Positions 1 through 7,246 of a stretch of 8,148 nt of DNA are shown here, piece by piece (position 1 is the stretch's first letter; each line of letters opens with the position of its first letter). This DNA comes from an uncultured Paenibacillaceae bacterium (GTDB lineage: Bacteria; Bacillota; Bacilli; Paenibacillales; DA-C8), in contig CALGAO010000135.1 of NCBI GenBank assembly GCA_937957685.1, positions 1 through 8,148 on the forward strand. Direction: 5' to 3'. Below the pieces are notes generated by a model that saw nothing but the letters and a program-made list of their open reading frames with translations, made no database searches and had not been told where the DNA came from. The position numbers and the translations under genes are program-made.

Positions 1-36
1 CAGTGACTGGAGTTCAGACGTGTGCTCTTCCGATCT
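1..36 (+). other. Illumina sequencing adapter left at the contig end (artefact)
   Basis: Positions 3-36 match the 34-nt Illumina TruSeq Read 2 adapter, recognisable by its ending GCTCTTCCGATCT, and the two bases before it fit the tail of an index. This is library DNA, not genome. Translating across it gives the false N-terminus MTGVQTCALPIS in one frame and MCSSDL in another, both known signatures of adapter read-through in predicted proteins. Genomic sequence begins at about 37. Any protein call beginning at position 3 or 20 is therefore wrong at its N-terminus. Confidence 0.98.
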
Positions 37-650
37 CGTTCGCTGGCGTGACCCAGACGATCGCGTCCAAGGCTGGCGGCGTACAGGAGAAGCCGGCAAC
101 GAACGGCAACGGCCAGTACCTGAAGCGTCCGCAGATTCTGCGCGGTTCCACCTACAAGTTCAACACGCCGTTCGGCATGGCATACATCACCGTCAACGAC
201 TACAACGGTCAACCGGTGGAAGTCTTCCTGAACGTGGGCAAGGCAGGTTCTGACGTGTTCGCCATGTCCGAGGCGCTCGGCCGCGTCTGCTCCCTGTTCC
301 TGCGTTACGGTGACCATGGGGAGAAGGCTCGCCTGCTGATCAAGCACCTGAAGGGCATCGGCGGATCCGGCGCAACCGGCTTCGGTCCGAATCGCGTCGA
401 GTCGATCGCCGATGCGGTGGCGAAGGCATTGGAGCTCCATCTCGATCAGAAGGTGAACGGTCCGTATGTCACTGCGGCCGCGGAAACTCATGCTCCTGCA
501 GCACAGGCTGCGGTGAAGGCGTATGATCCGAAGCAGCAGATCATCATGGGACAAGGCCTGGACCTCTGCCCATCCTGCGGCACGGCATCGCTCATCAGCA
601 TCGAAGGCTGCAAGACCTGCAGCAATTGCGGCTACAGCAAGTGCAGCTGA
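37..650 (+). CDS. nrdJ: Vitamin B12-dependent (class II) ribonucleotide reductase, C-terminal fragment
   Basis: This is the last 203 or so residues of an adenosylcobalamin-dependent ribonucleotide reductase, a cytoplasmic enzyme that makes deoxyribonucleotides for DNA synthesis. The 5' part is missing because the contig ends here; adapter sequence replaces it. The fragment holds the TSCPD-type domain typical of the NrdJ C-terminal region (about 142-450), with the stretches NTPFGMAYITVND, VEVFLNVGKAGSD and GIGGSGATGFGPNRV. After a variable linker comes a cysteine-rich tail with CPSC at 567-578, then CxxCxxC and a final Cys between 609 and 644. The tail resembles the zinc-ribbon or redox-active end of these enzymes. 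Codons strongly favour C- and G-ending forms, as in a well-expressed housekeeping gene. The stop is TGA at 648-650, with a terminator 24 nt downstream, so this is the end of its transcription unit. The family call is firm; the exact role of each Cys is inferred. Confidence 0.93.
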
Positions 651-673
651 GGAATGGAATACGGACAAGCAAC

Positions 674-711
674 AAAGGCCAGACATCAAGGGATGTCTGG
701 TCTTTATTGTT
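674..711 (+). terminator. Intrinsic terminator of nrdJ
   Basis: A 14-bp stem pairs 674-687 with 692-705 and has one G-U pair. Its core CCAGACATC/GATGTCTGG is perfect, the loop is AAGG, and TCTTTATTGTT follows. It begins 24 nt after the nrdJ stop codon and separates nrdJ from the SnoaL-like remnant. Confidence 0.9.
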
Positions 712-738
712 GCAGAGAGGTGAACGATCTGGCTCGTC

Positions 739-1184
739 ATGACGTCAAGACAGGATGAGGATACAAGATCAATCTTGATACGAATGGAGTGTGATCCGGA
801 TGATGAACCGGGCCGGGCGATCGATCTCATCAGGCGTTATTTCAAGGCTTGGGTGGACATGGACTTTGACCTTTTTGCAGGGACGGTTCATGATGACGCC
901 ACCGTACGAGAAAATACCGGAGCCGTCATGGAAGGCAGGGAGCAGCTGCATCGTTGGTTTGCCTGGTGGACGCGAAGCAACAACGAAGTGGATTATAGGA
1001 ACATTCATCGCATCTTCTATGATGAGGAACAGCAGACGGCCTTCGTGGATGGACGTTCAAGTGCCGATACGAAGGTCAGGAGTATGAATGGGACGGCTCC
1101 AGCGCGATCACGTTCAGAGACTCCCTGATCTATGAGATCAACGAATACGAAGCGAAAAAAGAGAAACATTATCCTTACAAGTAG
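739..1184 (+). pseudogene. SnoaL/NTF2-like domain protein, frameshifted
   Basis: A small alpha+beta protein of the SnoaL/NTF2-like superfamily, whose members act as small-molecule isomerases, hydrolases or binding proteins; the role of this one is unknown. The first frame gives an N-terminal helix (AIDLIRRYFKAWVDMDFDLFAG), then DDATVRENTGAVMEGREQLHRW and the strand NIHRIFYDEEQQTAFV. After Val at 1045-1047 that frame turns into low-quality sequence and stops at 1128. The +1-shifted frame from 1050 reads WTFKCRYEGQEYEWDG, then SSAITFRDSLIYEINEY, and stops at TAG 1182-1184. That is the expected last strands of the fold. Restoring one base at about 1049 would give one protein of roughly 148 codons. 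The start is unclear: ATG 739 is the first in-frame ATG after an in-frame stop at 721 but has no well-placed RBS, and TTG 775 or ATG 784 are alternatives. It is either a recent pseudogene or a sequencing/assembly error. Confidence 0.75.
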
Positions 1185-1255
1185 AATGAGCAGGGAACTG
1201 TACATAGGTGCTGTCTGGATAGTCAGCATAGGACCTGCAGAAAGACGTTACGGCA

Positions 1256-1288
1256 GAAGGGACGGAAATGGGATTCCGTCCTTTTTGC
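1256..1288 (+). terminator. Intrinsic terminator after the SnoaL-like gene
   Basis: GGACGGAA (1260-1267) pairs perfectly with TTCCGTCC (1274-1281) around a 6-nt loop and is followed by TTTTTGCTTTT. A/G-U pairs at 1256-1259 extend the stem. It lies about 75 nt after the restored SnoaL-like stop codon. Confidence 0.8.
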
Positions 1289-1492
1289 TTTTCAGAATTG
1301 TTCGGGCAGCGTCTCGGATCTCGTGAAACTTGCTTGTCTGTGCGAAAGATATAACGGATAAATAACACGCATAATAATTAACAAAAACATTAATCAAATT
1401 CGTAATATCATGTCAATCCGGACCGCAACAAGAAGAGAATATGTAAATGTAAATCCGCATGTTTCAGATTAGATCGCAAGACAGTCTTGTTA

Positions 1493-1522
1493 TTGACAAT
1501 CTATTCACTCCAAGCTTATTAT
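1493..1522 (+). promoter_or_regulatory. Probable sigma-A promoter of the SLH-GH43 gene
   Basis: A perfect -35 hexamer TTGACA (1493-1498) is followed after 18 nt by TATTAT (1517-1522), five of six matching TATAAT. Transcription would start at about 1529-1531, giving a leader of about 320 nt before the ATG at 1851. It sits in the AT-rich core and is the best promoter match I found in the gap. The start point is inferred. Confidence 0.65.
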
Positions 1523-1552
1523 AAGTAATAAGATTGATAATTAAGTAATTAT
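1515..1552. promoter_or_regulatory. Pair of palindromes over the -10 and transcription start, possible operators
   Basis: CTTATTA-TAAG-TAATAAG (1515-1532) is a perfect 7-bp inverted repeat with a 4-nt centre. ATAATTA-AG-TAATTAT (1537-1552) is a second perfect 7-bp inverted repeat with a 2-nt centre. Their centres lie 21 bp apart, about two helical turns, and both contain the direct repeat TAAGTAAT (1522-1529 and 1542-1549). A repressor bound here would block the promoter. The stretch is so AT-rich that chance palindromes are possible. I do not recognise either as an AraR or other named operator. Confidence 0.35.
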
Positions 1553-1784
1553 TATATTAATTATATTTTCGGATGAAATACACTCCAACAAAAGCCTGAC
1601 ATTCCTGACTACAGAACCGGTGCCTGCATCAGAGGCAAACGTCCCTTCCCCAAGTGAACAGCAGGATACGGTTGATTCATGCCGCTTGCTCTGCGTTGAT
1701 AACTGGCTGTGCGTGTCTAACGATACTTTCCCATGAGGCCAGATGTGACAGATCCCGCGATGGAGGTGATGCAACCGCCAAATA

Positions 1785-1798
1785 TGAAAGCGATTTCT
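1785..1798 (+). promoter_or_regulatory. Candidate cre site (CcpA catabolite repression)
   Basis: TGAAAGCGATTTCT matches the Bacillales cre consensus TGWAANCGNTNWCA at every defined base except the last. It lies 53 nt upstream of the ATG, inside the predicted leader, where bound CcpA would act as a roadblock to elongation. Carbon catabolite repression through cre sites is established for Bacillus arabinanase genes, which fits the product. CcpA itself is not in the window. Confidence 0.55.
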
Positions 1799-1838
1799 GC
1801 TGAGAGCGGCAGACAAGCCTGCATATCAGATGAGGATG

Positions 1839-1844
1839 AGGAGG
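1839..1844 (+). promoter_or_regulatory. Ribosome binding site that fixes the start at 1851
   Basis: AGGAGG lies 6 nt before ATG 1851. The longer open frame begins at ATG 1830, but that start has no RBS, would add seven residues to the front of the signal peptide, and would place the RBS inside the coding sequence. The protein starting at 1851 begins with a textbook signal peptide. Confidence 0.88.
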
Positions 1845-1850
1845 CGAACT

Positions 1851-4800
1851 ATGAACAGGACATGGCGCAAGCTGGCCATCCTGATGCTGACGTTCTGCCT
1901 GGTGTTCCCTGTATCAGCGCTGGCAAACGTCACGGGTGGCGAACTTCGAGACATCCGCGGGCATTGGGCTCAGGATGACATTCTCAGGATGTACACAAAG
2001 GGGCTCATCAATGGATATCCTGACGGAACCTTCCGTCCGGACCAGGCGATCAGCCGGATCGAAATGGTGATCCTGGTCAATCGCATCTTCCAATTCACGA
2101 CCACGACCGATCTTCCTTTCACCGACATTGCCCAAACATACCAATACTATTCTGAAATTGCAAAGGCATATGCAAACGGTTACATCAAGGGTTATCCGGA
2201 CAATTCCTTCCGCCCGAACCAGTCGATTACGCGTGAGGAAGCGGCTGTGATGCTGGCACAAGCTTTTCAACTGGAGCCTTCCGATGTGCCGGTGACCACC
2301 CTGACCGATGTGGAGTCGCTGGGCGATTGGAGCCGGGGATCCGTGCGCGCACTCGTTCATGTCGGCGTTCTGAAGGGTTATCCGGATGGCACCTTCCGCG
2401 CCAAACAGCCGATCTCCCGCGCCGAGACGGCGAAGCTGCTGGCCGGGTTGTCCGGCGAGGTGCTGAACCAGCCGGGAATCTATGAAGGGCTGTACACCCG
2501 CCATGCCGTCATCAATACGTCGGGGGTTGTGCTGAAGAACAGCATCATCGAAGGCAACCTGTACCTGACGGAAGGCATCGGCGAAGGCGATGTGACGCTG
2601 GATCACGTGACGGTTCGCGGCAGCGTGCAGGTGGCTGGCGGCGGTGCCAACAGCGTGCATGTGATCGATTCGACGATCGCAAGCGTGGTGGTGGACAAGA
2701 AGAACGGCGTCGTCCGCATCGCCATCGAGGGCGACTCGACGGTCGAGCAGGTCTTCGTCATCACGGGCGTCCGAATCGAGACAGACGTCAATGAACAAGG
2801 CGCCGTGATAGAACGAATCGTCCTGGACGAGCGGATGATCGAAGAGGCTGTCGTCGAGCTGTCGGGAGCATTTGGCACCGTGGAAGCCAGAGCGCTCACC
2901 GCGCCGGAGATCAGGCTGCTCAGAGGCGTCATCGGGCAGCTCGTGGCGGAGCAGAAGGTCAGGATTCATGTGGACGCTGAGGGTGAGATCAGCGACCTGA
3001 TCATCCTGACGGAGGCCCCGATCGAGGTTACAGGAGAGGGTCAGGTCACGATCCATCCGGATTCGCAAGACTCCGTGGACACGGGGGCGCAGCAGTCTGA
3101 CAACTTGCCTTCACCATGGACCGGTTGGCAGCCGCCATCGCAGCCTGAGCAACCGGAGCAACCTCAAGACCCGACGCCGCCAGCCTTCGGGAACGTATCC
3201 GTTCATGACCCGTCCATCATCGTGGCGGATGGCAAATATTATGTGTTCGGCTCGCATATCGAGGCGGCCAGATCCGAGGATCTGATGCGCTGGACCCGTT
3301 TCACCAATGCTTATACGACGCCGGGCAATGCCCTGTTCGGCGATCTGGACGCCAATCTGGCCGAATCCTTCGCCTGGGCGGGCGCGTTTGACGCGGATAC
3401 CCAGAACGGATATGCCGTCTGGGCGCCGGATGTCATCTGGGTGGAGGACTACGATAACGGCGACGGTACGACCGGCGCATACCTGATGTACTACAGCGTC
3501 AGCTCGACCTATATCAGGTCCGCCATCGGCATCGCCGCGTCGAAGACGATCGAGGGTCCGTACGAATACGTCGACACGATCATTTATTCCGGCTTCACGC
3601 AGAATGAAGCCTACGATGCGAACAGCAGCATCAACAAGCAGTGGAGCAATACGAATCTGCAGAAGCTGATCGATGATGGGGTCATCAGCGATGTCAGACC
3701 CGGCTGGTTCAACTCCAGCGGCGGATACAACAACAGCCTGTTCCCGAACGCGATCGACCCGACCCTGTTCCATGACAAGGACGGCAAGCTGTGGATGACG
3801 TATGGCTCCTGGTCAGGCGGCATCTTCCTGCTGGAGATCGACCCGAAGACCGGGCGTCCGATCTATCCTGGCGTCGACGGCCAGACCGAAGACGGCCGCA
3901 TGATCGATCGCTACTTCGGCATCAAGATCGCCGGCGGATATGCGAAGTCCGGGGAAGGTCCGTATATCTTCTACGACCCGACGACCGACTACTATTATCT
4001 GTTCGTCACTTACGGGCGACTGGATGCCAACGGGGAATACAACATGCGTCTGTTCCGGTCCACGAAGCCGGAAGGTCCATATCTCGACGCATCCGGGCAG
4101 AATGCGGTGCTGCCGGGCAACGTCAGCAACGATCCTTACGGCAACAAGCTGATCGGACATTTCCTGGTCGAACGATTGCCCGGAGAGACAGGTCAGCTGG
4201 ACAGCTGGGGCTATGTCTCGCCAGGTCATAACTCCGCCTATCTGGATCCGGACAGCGGCAAATACTACCTGATCTTCCACAGCCGATTCCCGTTCCGGGG
4301 CGAGGCGCATGAGGTGCGCGTCCATCAGATGTTCCTGAACGAGGACGACTGGCTCGTTGTATCGCCGTATCGCTACGCTGGCGAGGAGTTGAAGCCCGTG
4401 GCCGAAGCGGATATTGTCGGGGAATACCGTTATCTGAATCATGGCAAGGCCAATACGACCGTCATACAGTCCCCGGCCTACATCACGCTGCATGAGGATC
4501 ATACGATCACCAGCAGTGCAACCGGCGAGCAGATCGGCACCTGGAGCAAGAAAGGCGATTACTACGCGGAGATCACCGTGAATGGCAAGCTGTTCAAGGG
4601 CGTCTTCGTCCGCGGCTGGGATCCGATCATGGAGCGCTTCGCGCTGACGTTCACCGCCCTTTCCCATGAAGGCGAGAACATCTGGGGTATGCGTTACGCT
4701 GACATCCTGGATGATGAGGATGTGATCCATGCGATCCTGGAAGATCTGGAGCTTGGCGATACGTCCAATCTTACCTGGGATCTTGAACTGCCCAAGCTCG

Positions 4801-7154
4801 GTCTGGGCGGCACGAAGATCGAATGGCAATCCTCGGACGGATCGGTCATCACCAAGGAGGGCAAGATCCACAGACCTGAGGCGGATCAGCCGCCGGCTGC
4901 TGCAACATTGACAGCGGTGGTTCAAAGGGGATCCAAAGTCGGCACCAAAGAATTCCATATCACCGTCAAGCCGAAGTTGCAGGCTGTTCTGAACGCCCGC
5001 TATACGTTTGACGGCGATCTCAGTGATGTCCAGGGCAACTTTGCTGCAGGCACCGTGACCGGGAATCTCATCCCCGCTGCTGGCGGGCAGATCACGTATG
5101 CGGACGGCGTGCTGAACCAGGCGGCGGTGTTCGACGGCAATTCCGGTATCAGGTTGCCTGACGGCCTCATCAAGGGCTACGAATATTCGGTGGCGCTGTG
5201 GCTCAAGCCTGAGCAGCTGACGATGCATACGACGTCGTTCTTCGGAGCAAGAGACCCCGACAACTGGGTCAGCCTGGTTCCGCACGGATGGCCGGGTACG
5301 GCCATCGTCTGGTCCGGCACCAACTGGTATGATGCGGTCTCCGATGTCACTCTGCCGATCGGCGAATGGACACATCTTGCTTTCACGGTATCCAACGGTG
5401 AAGTGCACCTGTATGTGAATGGCGAGTTGAAATTCAGCGGAACGAACTTCCCGCATATCTTCAGCACGGACAATGCCGTCTTCGCACTTGGCGTGAACTA
5501 TTGGGACGCTCCGTTCAAAGGTCAGATGGATGACCTGAGAATCTATGATGGCGCCTTGACCGCCGCTGAAGTTCGGGACCTCATCGTCCAGCCGGAGGCA
5601 AAGGTGGAGAAAATCATCATCAGCACGACTGAAGTCGATGTGTATGTAGGCGAAGTCTACATACCGGCATATGTGAACGTGTATCCGATCTATGCCGAAG
5701 ATCGCAGCCTGGTCTGGAGCTCGTCTGATGATGCGGTCGCCGCGGTTGACCCTTCGACGGGCCAAGTGCGTGGCGTCGCCGAAGGAACGGCAGTTATCAC
5801 TGCGACCGCCAAGGACGGCAGCGGAGTGACTGCCAGCTATACCGTAATCGTCAAAGGCGAGATCGAGCCTGTCGCGTACTATTCATTTGACCAAACCCTT
5901 GAGGATGCGATCACAGGAGAGGAAGCCGCGATCACGGGCAACAGGCCGAACAATACCGGAGGCCATATCACCTTCTCTCCGGGAGTTCGGGGACAAGCGG
6001 CAGTGTTTGACGGTCAGTCCGGTCTCCTGCTGCGCGATGACCTGATCACCGGTTTTGAGTATACGGTGACCATGTCGGTGTATCTGGATTTTGACAACAT
6101 GGGCAGCTATGTCTACTCACCCGCCTTCTTCGGAGCGAGGTCATTGGAAAGCTGGATCAGCTTTACACCCGTCGGGCATCCGGACGTCAGCAACAACTCG
6201 ACGCTCTGGTCAGGTACGGCATGGTATATCCCCGATACCGGCAAGAAGATCGCGAACCGCACCTGGACGGATGTGGCCTTTGCGGTGAACCATGGCGTGA
6301 TCCAGATCTACATCGACGGAGAGATCGTATACAGCGGAACCGGCTTCCCCGATGTGTTCAAGAGCGACAGCTCGGTGTTCACCCTGGGCGTGAACTATTG
6401 GGACCCGGCGTTCAAGGGCATGATCGATGAGCTTCGCGTATACGACAAGGCGTTGAACAAGGAGACGATCGACCTCATCTTCCTGGAAGCGAAGATGCCA
6501 GCGCCTGTGGCGCACTTCACCTTCGACGGCAACCTGGAGGATGTGGCGCATGGAGCAAGAGCGGCTGCTATGATCGGCGTCGAGCGGAATGAGGCGGAGA
6601 GTCGCTATGACTTCGGCCCGACCTTCGGCAACGGCGTGATCACCTACGAGACCGGCGTGCAAGGTCAGGCGGCCAGATTCAACGGCGAATCCGGGGTCAT
6701 GCTGCCTGCAGGTCTGATCCAGGGCAACCGCTACTCCGTCTCCCTGTGGCTCAATCCTGCCCAGATCACCCGCTATACAACGACCTTCTTCGCCGCATTG
6801 GACGGCGTTAACTGGGTGAGCTTCGTGCCGGAAGGGTTCCAGGGTGATGCGATGCTGTGGTCCAATATGAATGGAACCTTCTACGACGGCTTTACCGGAA
6901 CCACCCTGCCCGTGAACACATGGACGCATGTCGCGTTCACGGTGGACGGAGGAAATGTGCGGGTGTATATCAACGGCGAGCTGAAGCATCAGGGCACGAA
7001 TTTTAATGATGTGTTCACCGGCAAGAACCCGTTCTATACCCTGGGTGTGAACTGGTGGGATACGCCTTATCAGGGCCTGATCGACAATCTGCGCATCTAT
7101 GACGTTCCGTTGACGGAAGAGCAAGTCCAGGTTCTGTATAGCTTGAGAAGATAG
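1851..7154 (+). CDS. SLH-anchored secreted GH43 arabinanase-type hydrolase with three LamG domains
   Basis: A 1767-residue exported enzyme predicted to cut alpha-1,5-linked arabinan in plant pectin at the cell surface. Signal peptide 1-25: Lys/Arg start, hydrophobic core, ALA before the cut at N26. SLH repeats at about 34-80, 90-139 and 151-200, with GYPDGTF/GYPDNSF motifs and ISRIE, ITREE and ISRAE in the cell-wall-polymer binding position. About 205-405 is a Val/Ile-rich beta-helix-like spacer; 406-446 is a Pro/Gln/Glu linker. GH43 catalytic domain at about 447-845: HDP gives the base D453, NAIDP the pKa modulator D636, SGEGP the acid E702, and GHNS gives H793, the metal-ligand His of endo-arabinanases. 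About 854-950 is a GH43-associated C-terminal beta-barrel, and 951-1042 an Ig-like domain. LamG-type jelly-rolls lie at about 1046-1246, 1338-1550 and 1551-1767, with a Big2 domain at 1251-1337. It resembles Bacillus Abn2-type enzymes with large additions. No frame break is seen, and the gene appears monocistronic. GH43 is sure; arabinan is the likely, unproven substrate. Confidence 0.92.
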   Translation: MNRTWRKLAILMLTFCLVFPVSALANVTGGELRDIRGHWAQDDILRMYTKGLINGYPDGTFRPDQAISRIEMVILVNRIFQFTTTTDLPFTDIAQTYQYYSEIAKAYANGYIKGYPDNSFRPNQSITREEAAVMLAQAFQLEPSDVPVTTLTDVESLGDWSRGSVRALVHVGVLKGYPDGTFRAKQPISRAETAKLLAGLSGEVLNQPGIYEGLYTRHAVINTSGVVLKNSIIEGNLYLTEGIGEGDVTLDHVTVRGSVQVAGGGANSVHVIDSTIASVVVDKKNGVVRIAIEGDSTVEQVFVITGVRIETDVNEQGAVIERIVLDERMIEEAVVELSGAFGTVEARALTAPEIRLLRGVIGQLVAEQKVRIHVDAEGEISDLIILTEAPIEVTGEGQVTIHPDSQDSVDTGAQQSDNLPSPWTGWQPPSQPEQPEQPQDPTPPAFGNVSVHDPSIIVADGKYYVFGSHIEAARSEDLMRWTRFTNAYTTPGNALFGDLDANLAESFAWAGAFDADTQNGYAVWAPDVIWVEDYDNGDGTTGAYLMYYSVSSTYIRSAIGIAASKTIEGPYEYVDTIIYSGFTQNEAYDANSSINKQWSNTNLQKLIDDGVISDVRPGWFNSSGGYNNSLFPNAIDPTLFHDKDGKLWMTYGSWSGGIFLLEIDPKTGRPIYPGVDGQTEDGRMIDRYFGIKIAGGYAKSGEGPYIFYDPTTDYYYLFVTYGRLDANGEYNMRLFRSTKPEGPYLDASGQNAVLPGNVSNDPYGNKLIGHFLVERLPGETGQLDSWGYVSPGHNSAYLDPDSGKYYLIFHSRFPFRGEAHEVRVHQMFLNEDDWLVVSPYRYAGEELKPVAEADIVGEYRYLNHGKANTTVIQSPAYITLHEDHTITSSATGEQIGTWSKKGDYYAEITVNGKLFKGVFVRGWDPIMERFALTFTALSHEGENIWGMRYADILDDEDVIHAILEDLELGDTSNLTWDLELPKLGLGGTKIEWQSSDGSVITKEGKIHRPEADQPPAAATLTAVVQRGSKVGTKEFHITVKPKLQAVLNARYTFDGDLSDVQGNFAAGTVTGNLIPAAGGQITYADGVLNQAAVFDGNSGIRLPDGLIKGYEYSVALWLKPEQLTMHTTSFFGARDPDNWVSLVPHGWPGTAIVWSGTNWYDAVSDVTLPIGEWTHLAFTVSNGEVHLYVNGELKFSGTNFPHIFSTDNAVFALGVNYWDAPFKGQMDDLRIYDGALTAAEVRDLIVQPEAKVEKIIISTTEVDVYVGEVYIPAYVNVYPIYAEDRSLVWSSSDDAVAAVDPSTGQVRGVAEGTAVITATAKDGSGVTASYTVIVKGEIEPVAYYSFDQTLEDAITGEEAAITGNRPNNTGGHITFSPGVRGQAAVFDGQSGLLLRDDLITGFEYTVTMSVYLDFDNMGSYVYSPAFFGARSLESWISFTPVGHPDVSNNSTLWSGTAWYIPDTGKKIANRTWTDVAFAVNHGVIQIYIDGEIVYSGTGFPDVFKSDSSVFTLGVNYWDPAFKGMIDELRVYDKALNKETIDLIFLEAKMPAPVAHFTFDGNLEDVAHGARAAAMIGVERNEAESRYDFGPTFGNGVITYETGVQGQAARFNGESGVMLPAGLIQGNRYSVSLWLNPAQITRYTTTFFAALDGVNWVSFVPEGFQGDAMLWSNMNGTFYDGFTGTTLPVNTWTHVAFTVDGGNVRVYINGELKHQGTNFNDVFTGKNPFYTLGVNWWDTPYQGLIDNLRIYDVPLTEEQVQVLYSLRR
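4986..7151 (+). repeat. Three diverged LamG-type domain repeats within the GH43 protein
   Basis: Three units of about 200-215 residues share the same landmarks in order: a Y/F-T/S-FDG/FDQ opening, GQAAVFDG or its equivalent, NWVS/SWIS, a Trp-containing loop (VWSG, LWSG, LWSN), the strand VHLYVNGEL or its equivalent, and LGVNYWD or LGVNWWD before DDLRIYD. The first and second are separated by a Big2 domain and the second and third are nearly contiguous. At DNA level the copies have drifted, with identical runs of only about 18 nt, so this is an old duplication kept as protein structure rather than a recent DNA repeat. Confidence 0.85.
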
Positions 7155-7184
7155 CAGATACGTGCGACAAGTACCTGCGTCAAG

Positions 7185-7213
7185 GAGGGCGGCCACGATG
7201 GCCGCCCTCGATC
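7185..7213. terminator. Convergent-gene hairpin, probable terminator
   Basis: GAGGGCGGCCA (7185-7195) and TGGCCGCCCTC (7199-7209) form a perfect 11-bp GC-rich stem around CGA. It begins 30 nt after the GH43 stop and ends 37 nt short of the GNAT stop on the other strand. The plus-strand side is followed by only a weak run (GATCTTT), and the minus-strand side has no U run. Termination strength is therefore uncertain, but the position suits a shared terminator. Confidence 0.65.
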
Positions 7214-7246
7214 TTTGGGGAGAAGGGTTGTTCGGATGTATCGCAG

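Larger units (their letters stand above)
1291..1850. other. Gene-free regulatory stretch ahead of the SLH-GH43 gene
   Basis: I see no convincing protein-coding gene on either strand in these 560 bases. Open frames present have poor composition and lack usable starts. The part from about 1350 to 1565 is much richer in A+T than its surroundings and contains the promoter and palindromes. The part from 1566 to 1850 is of ordinary composition and would be transcribed as the 5' leader. I recognise no riboswitch or T-box sequence in that leader and see no strong terminator in it. Confidence 0.6.

Noticed and set aside
20..253. Open frame beginning MCSSDL
   Set aside because: Its start lies in the adapter and the remainder is an alternative frame of nrdJ.
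764..777. Small palindrome CAAGAT-CA-ATCTTG near the start of the SnoaL-like gene
   Set aside because: A 6-bp inverted repeat is common by chance and there is no promoter next to it; it also falls in the likely coding sequence.
1541..1816. Minus-strand open frame of 91 codons in the regulatory gap
   Set aside because: Composition is unlike a protein, it ends in AT-rich sequence, and it has no convincing RBS; a plus-strand frame in the same place (ending at the TGA near 1736) lacks any start codon.
1914..3068. Long minus-strand open frame (384 codons) opposite the SLH region, and a 650-codon one at 3813-5765 opposite the GH43 and following domains
   Set aside because: Both are antisense shadows of the strongly supported plus-strand gene; their translations are rich in Arg, His and Asp with no recognisable domain, as expected from the reverse of GC-rich coding sequence.
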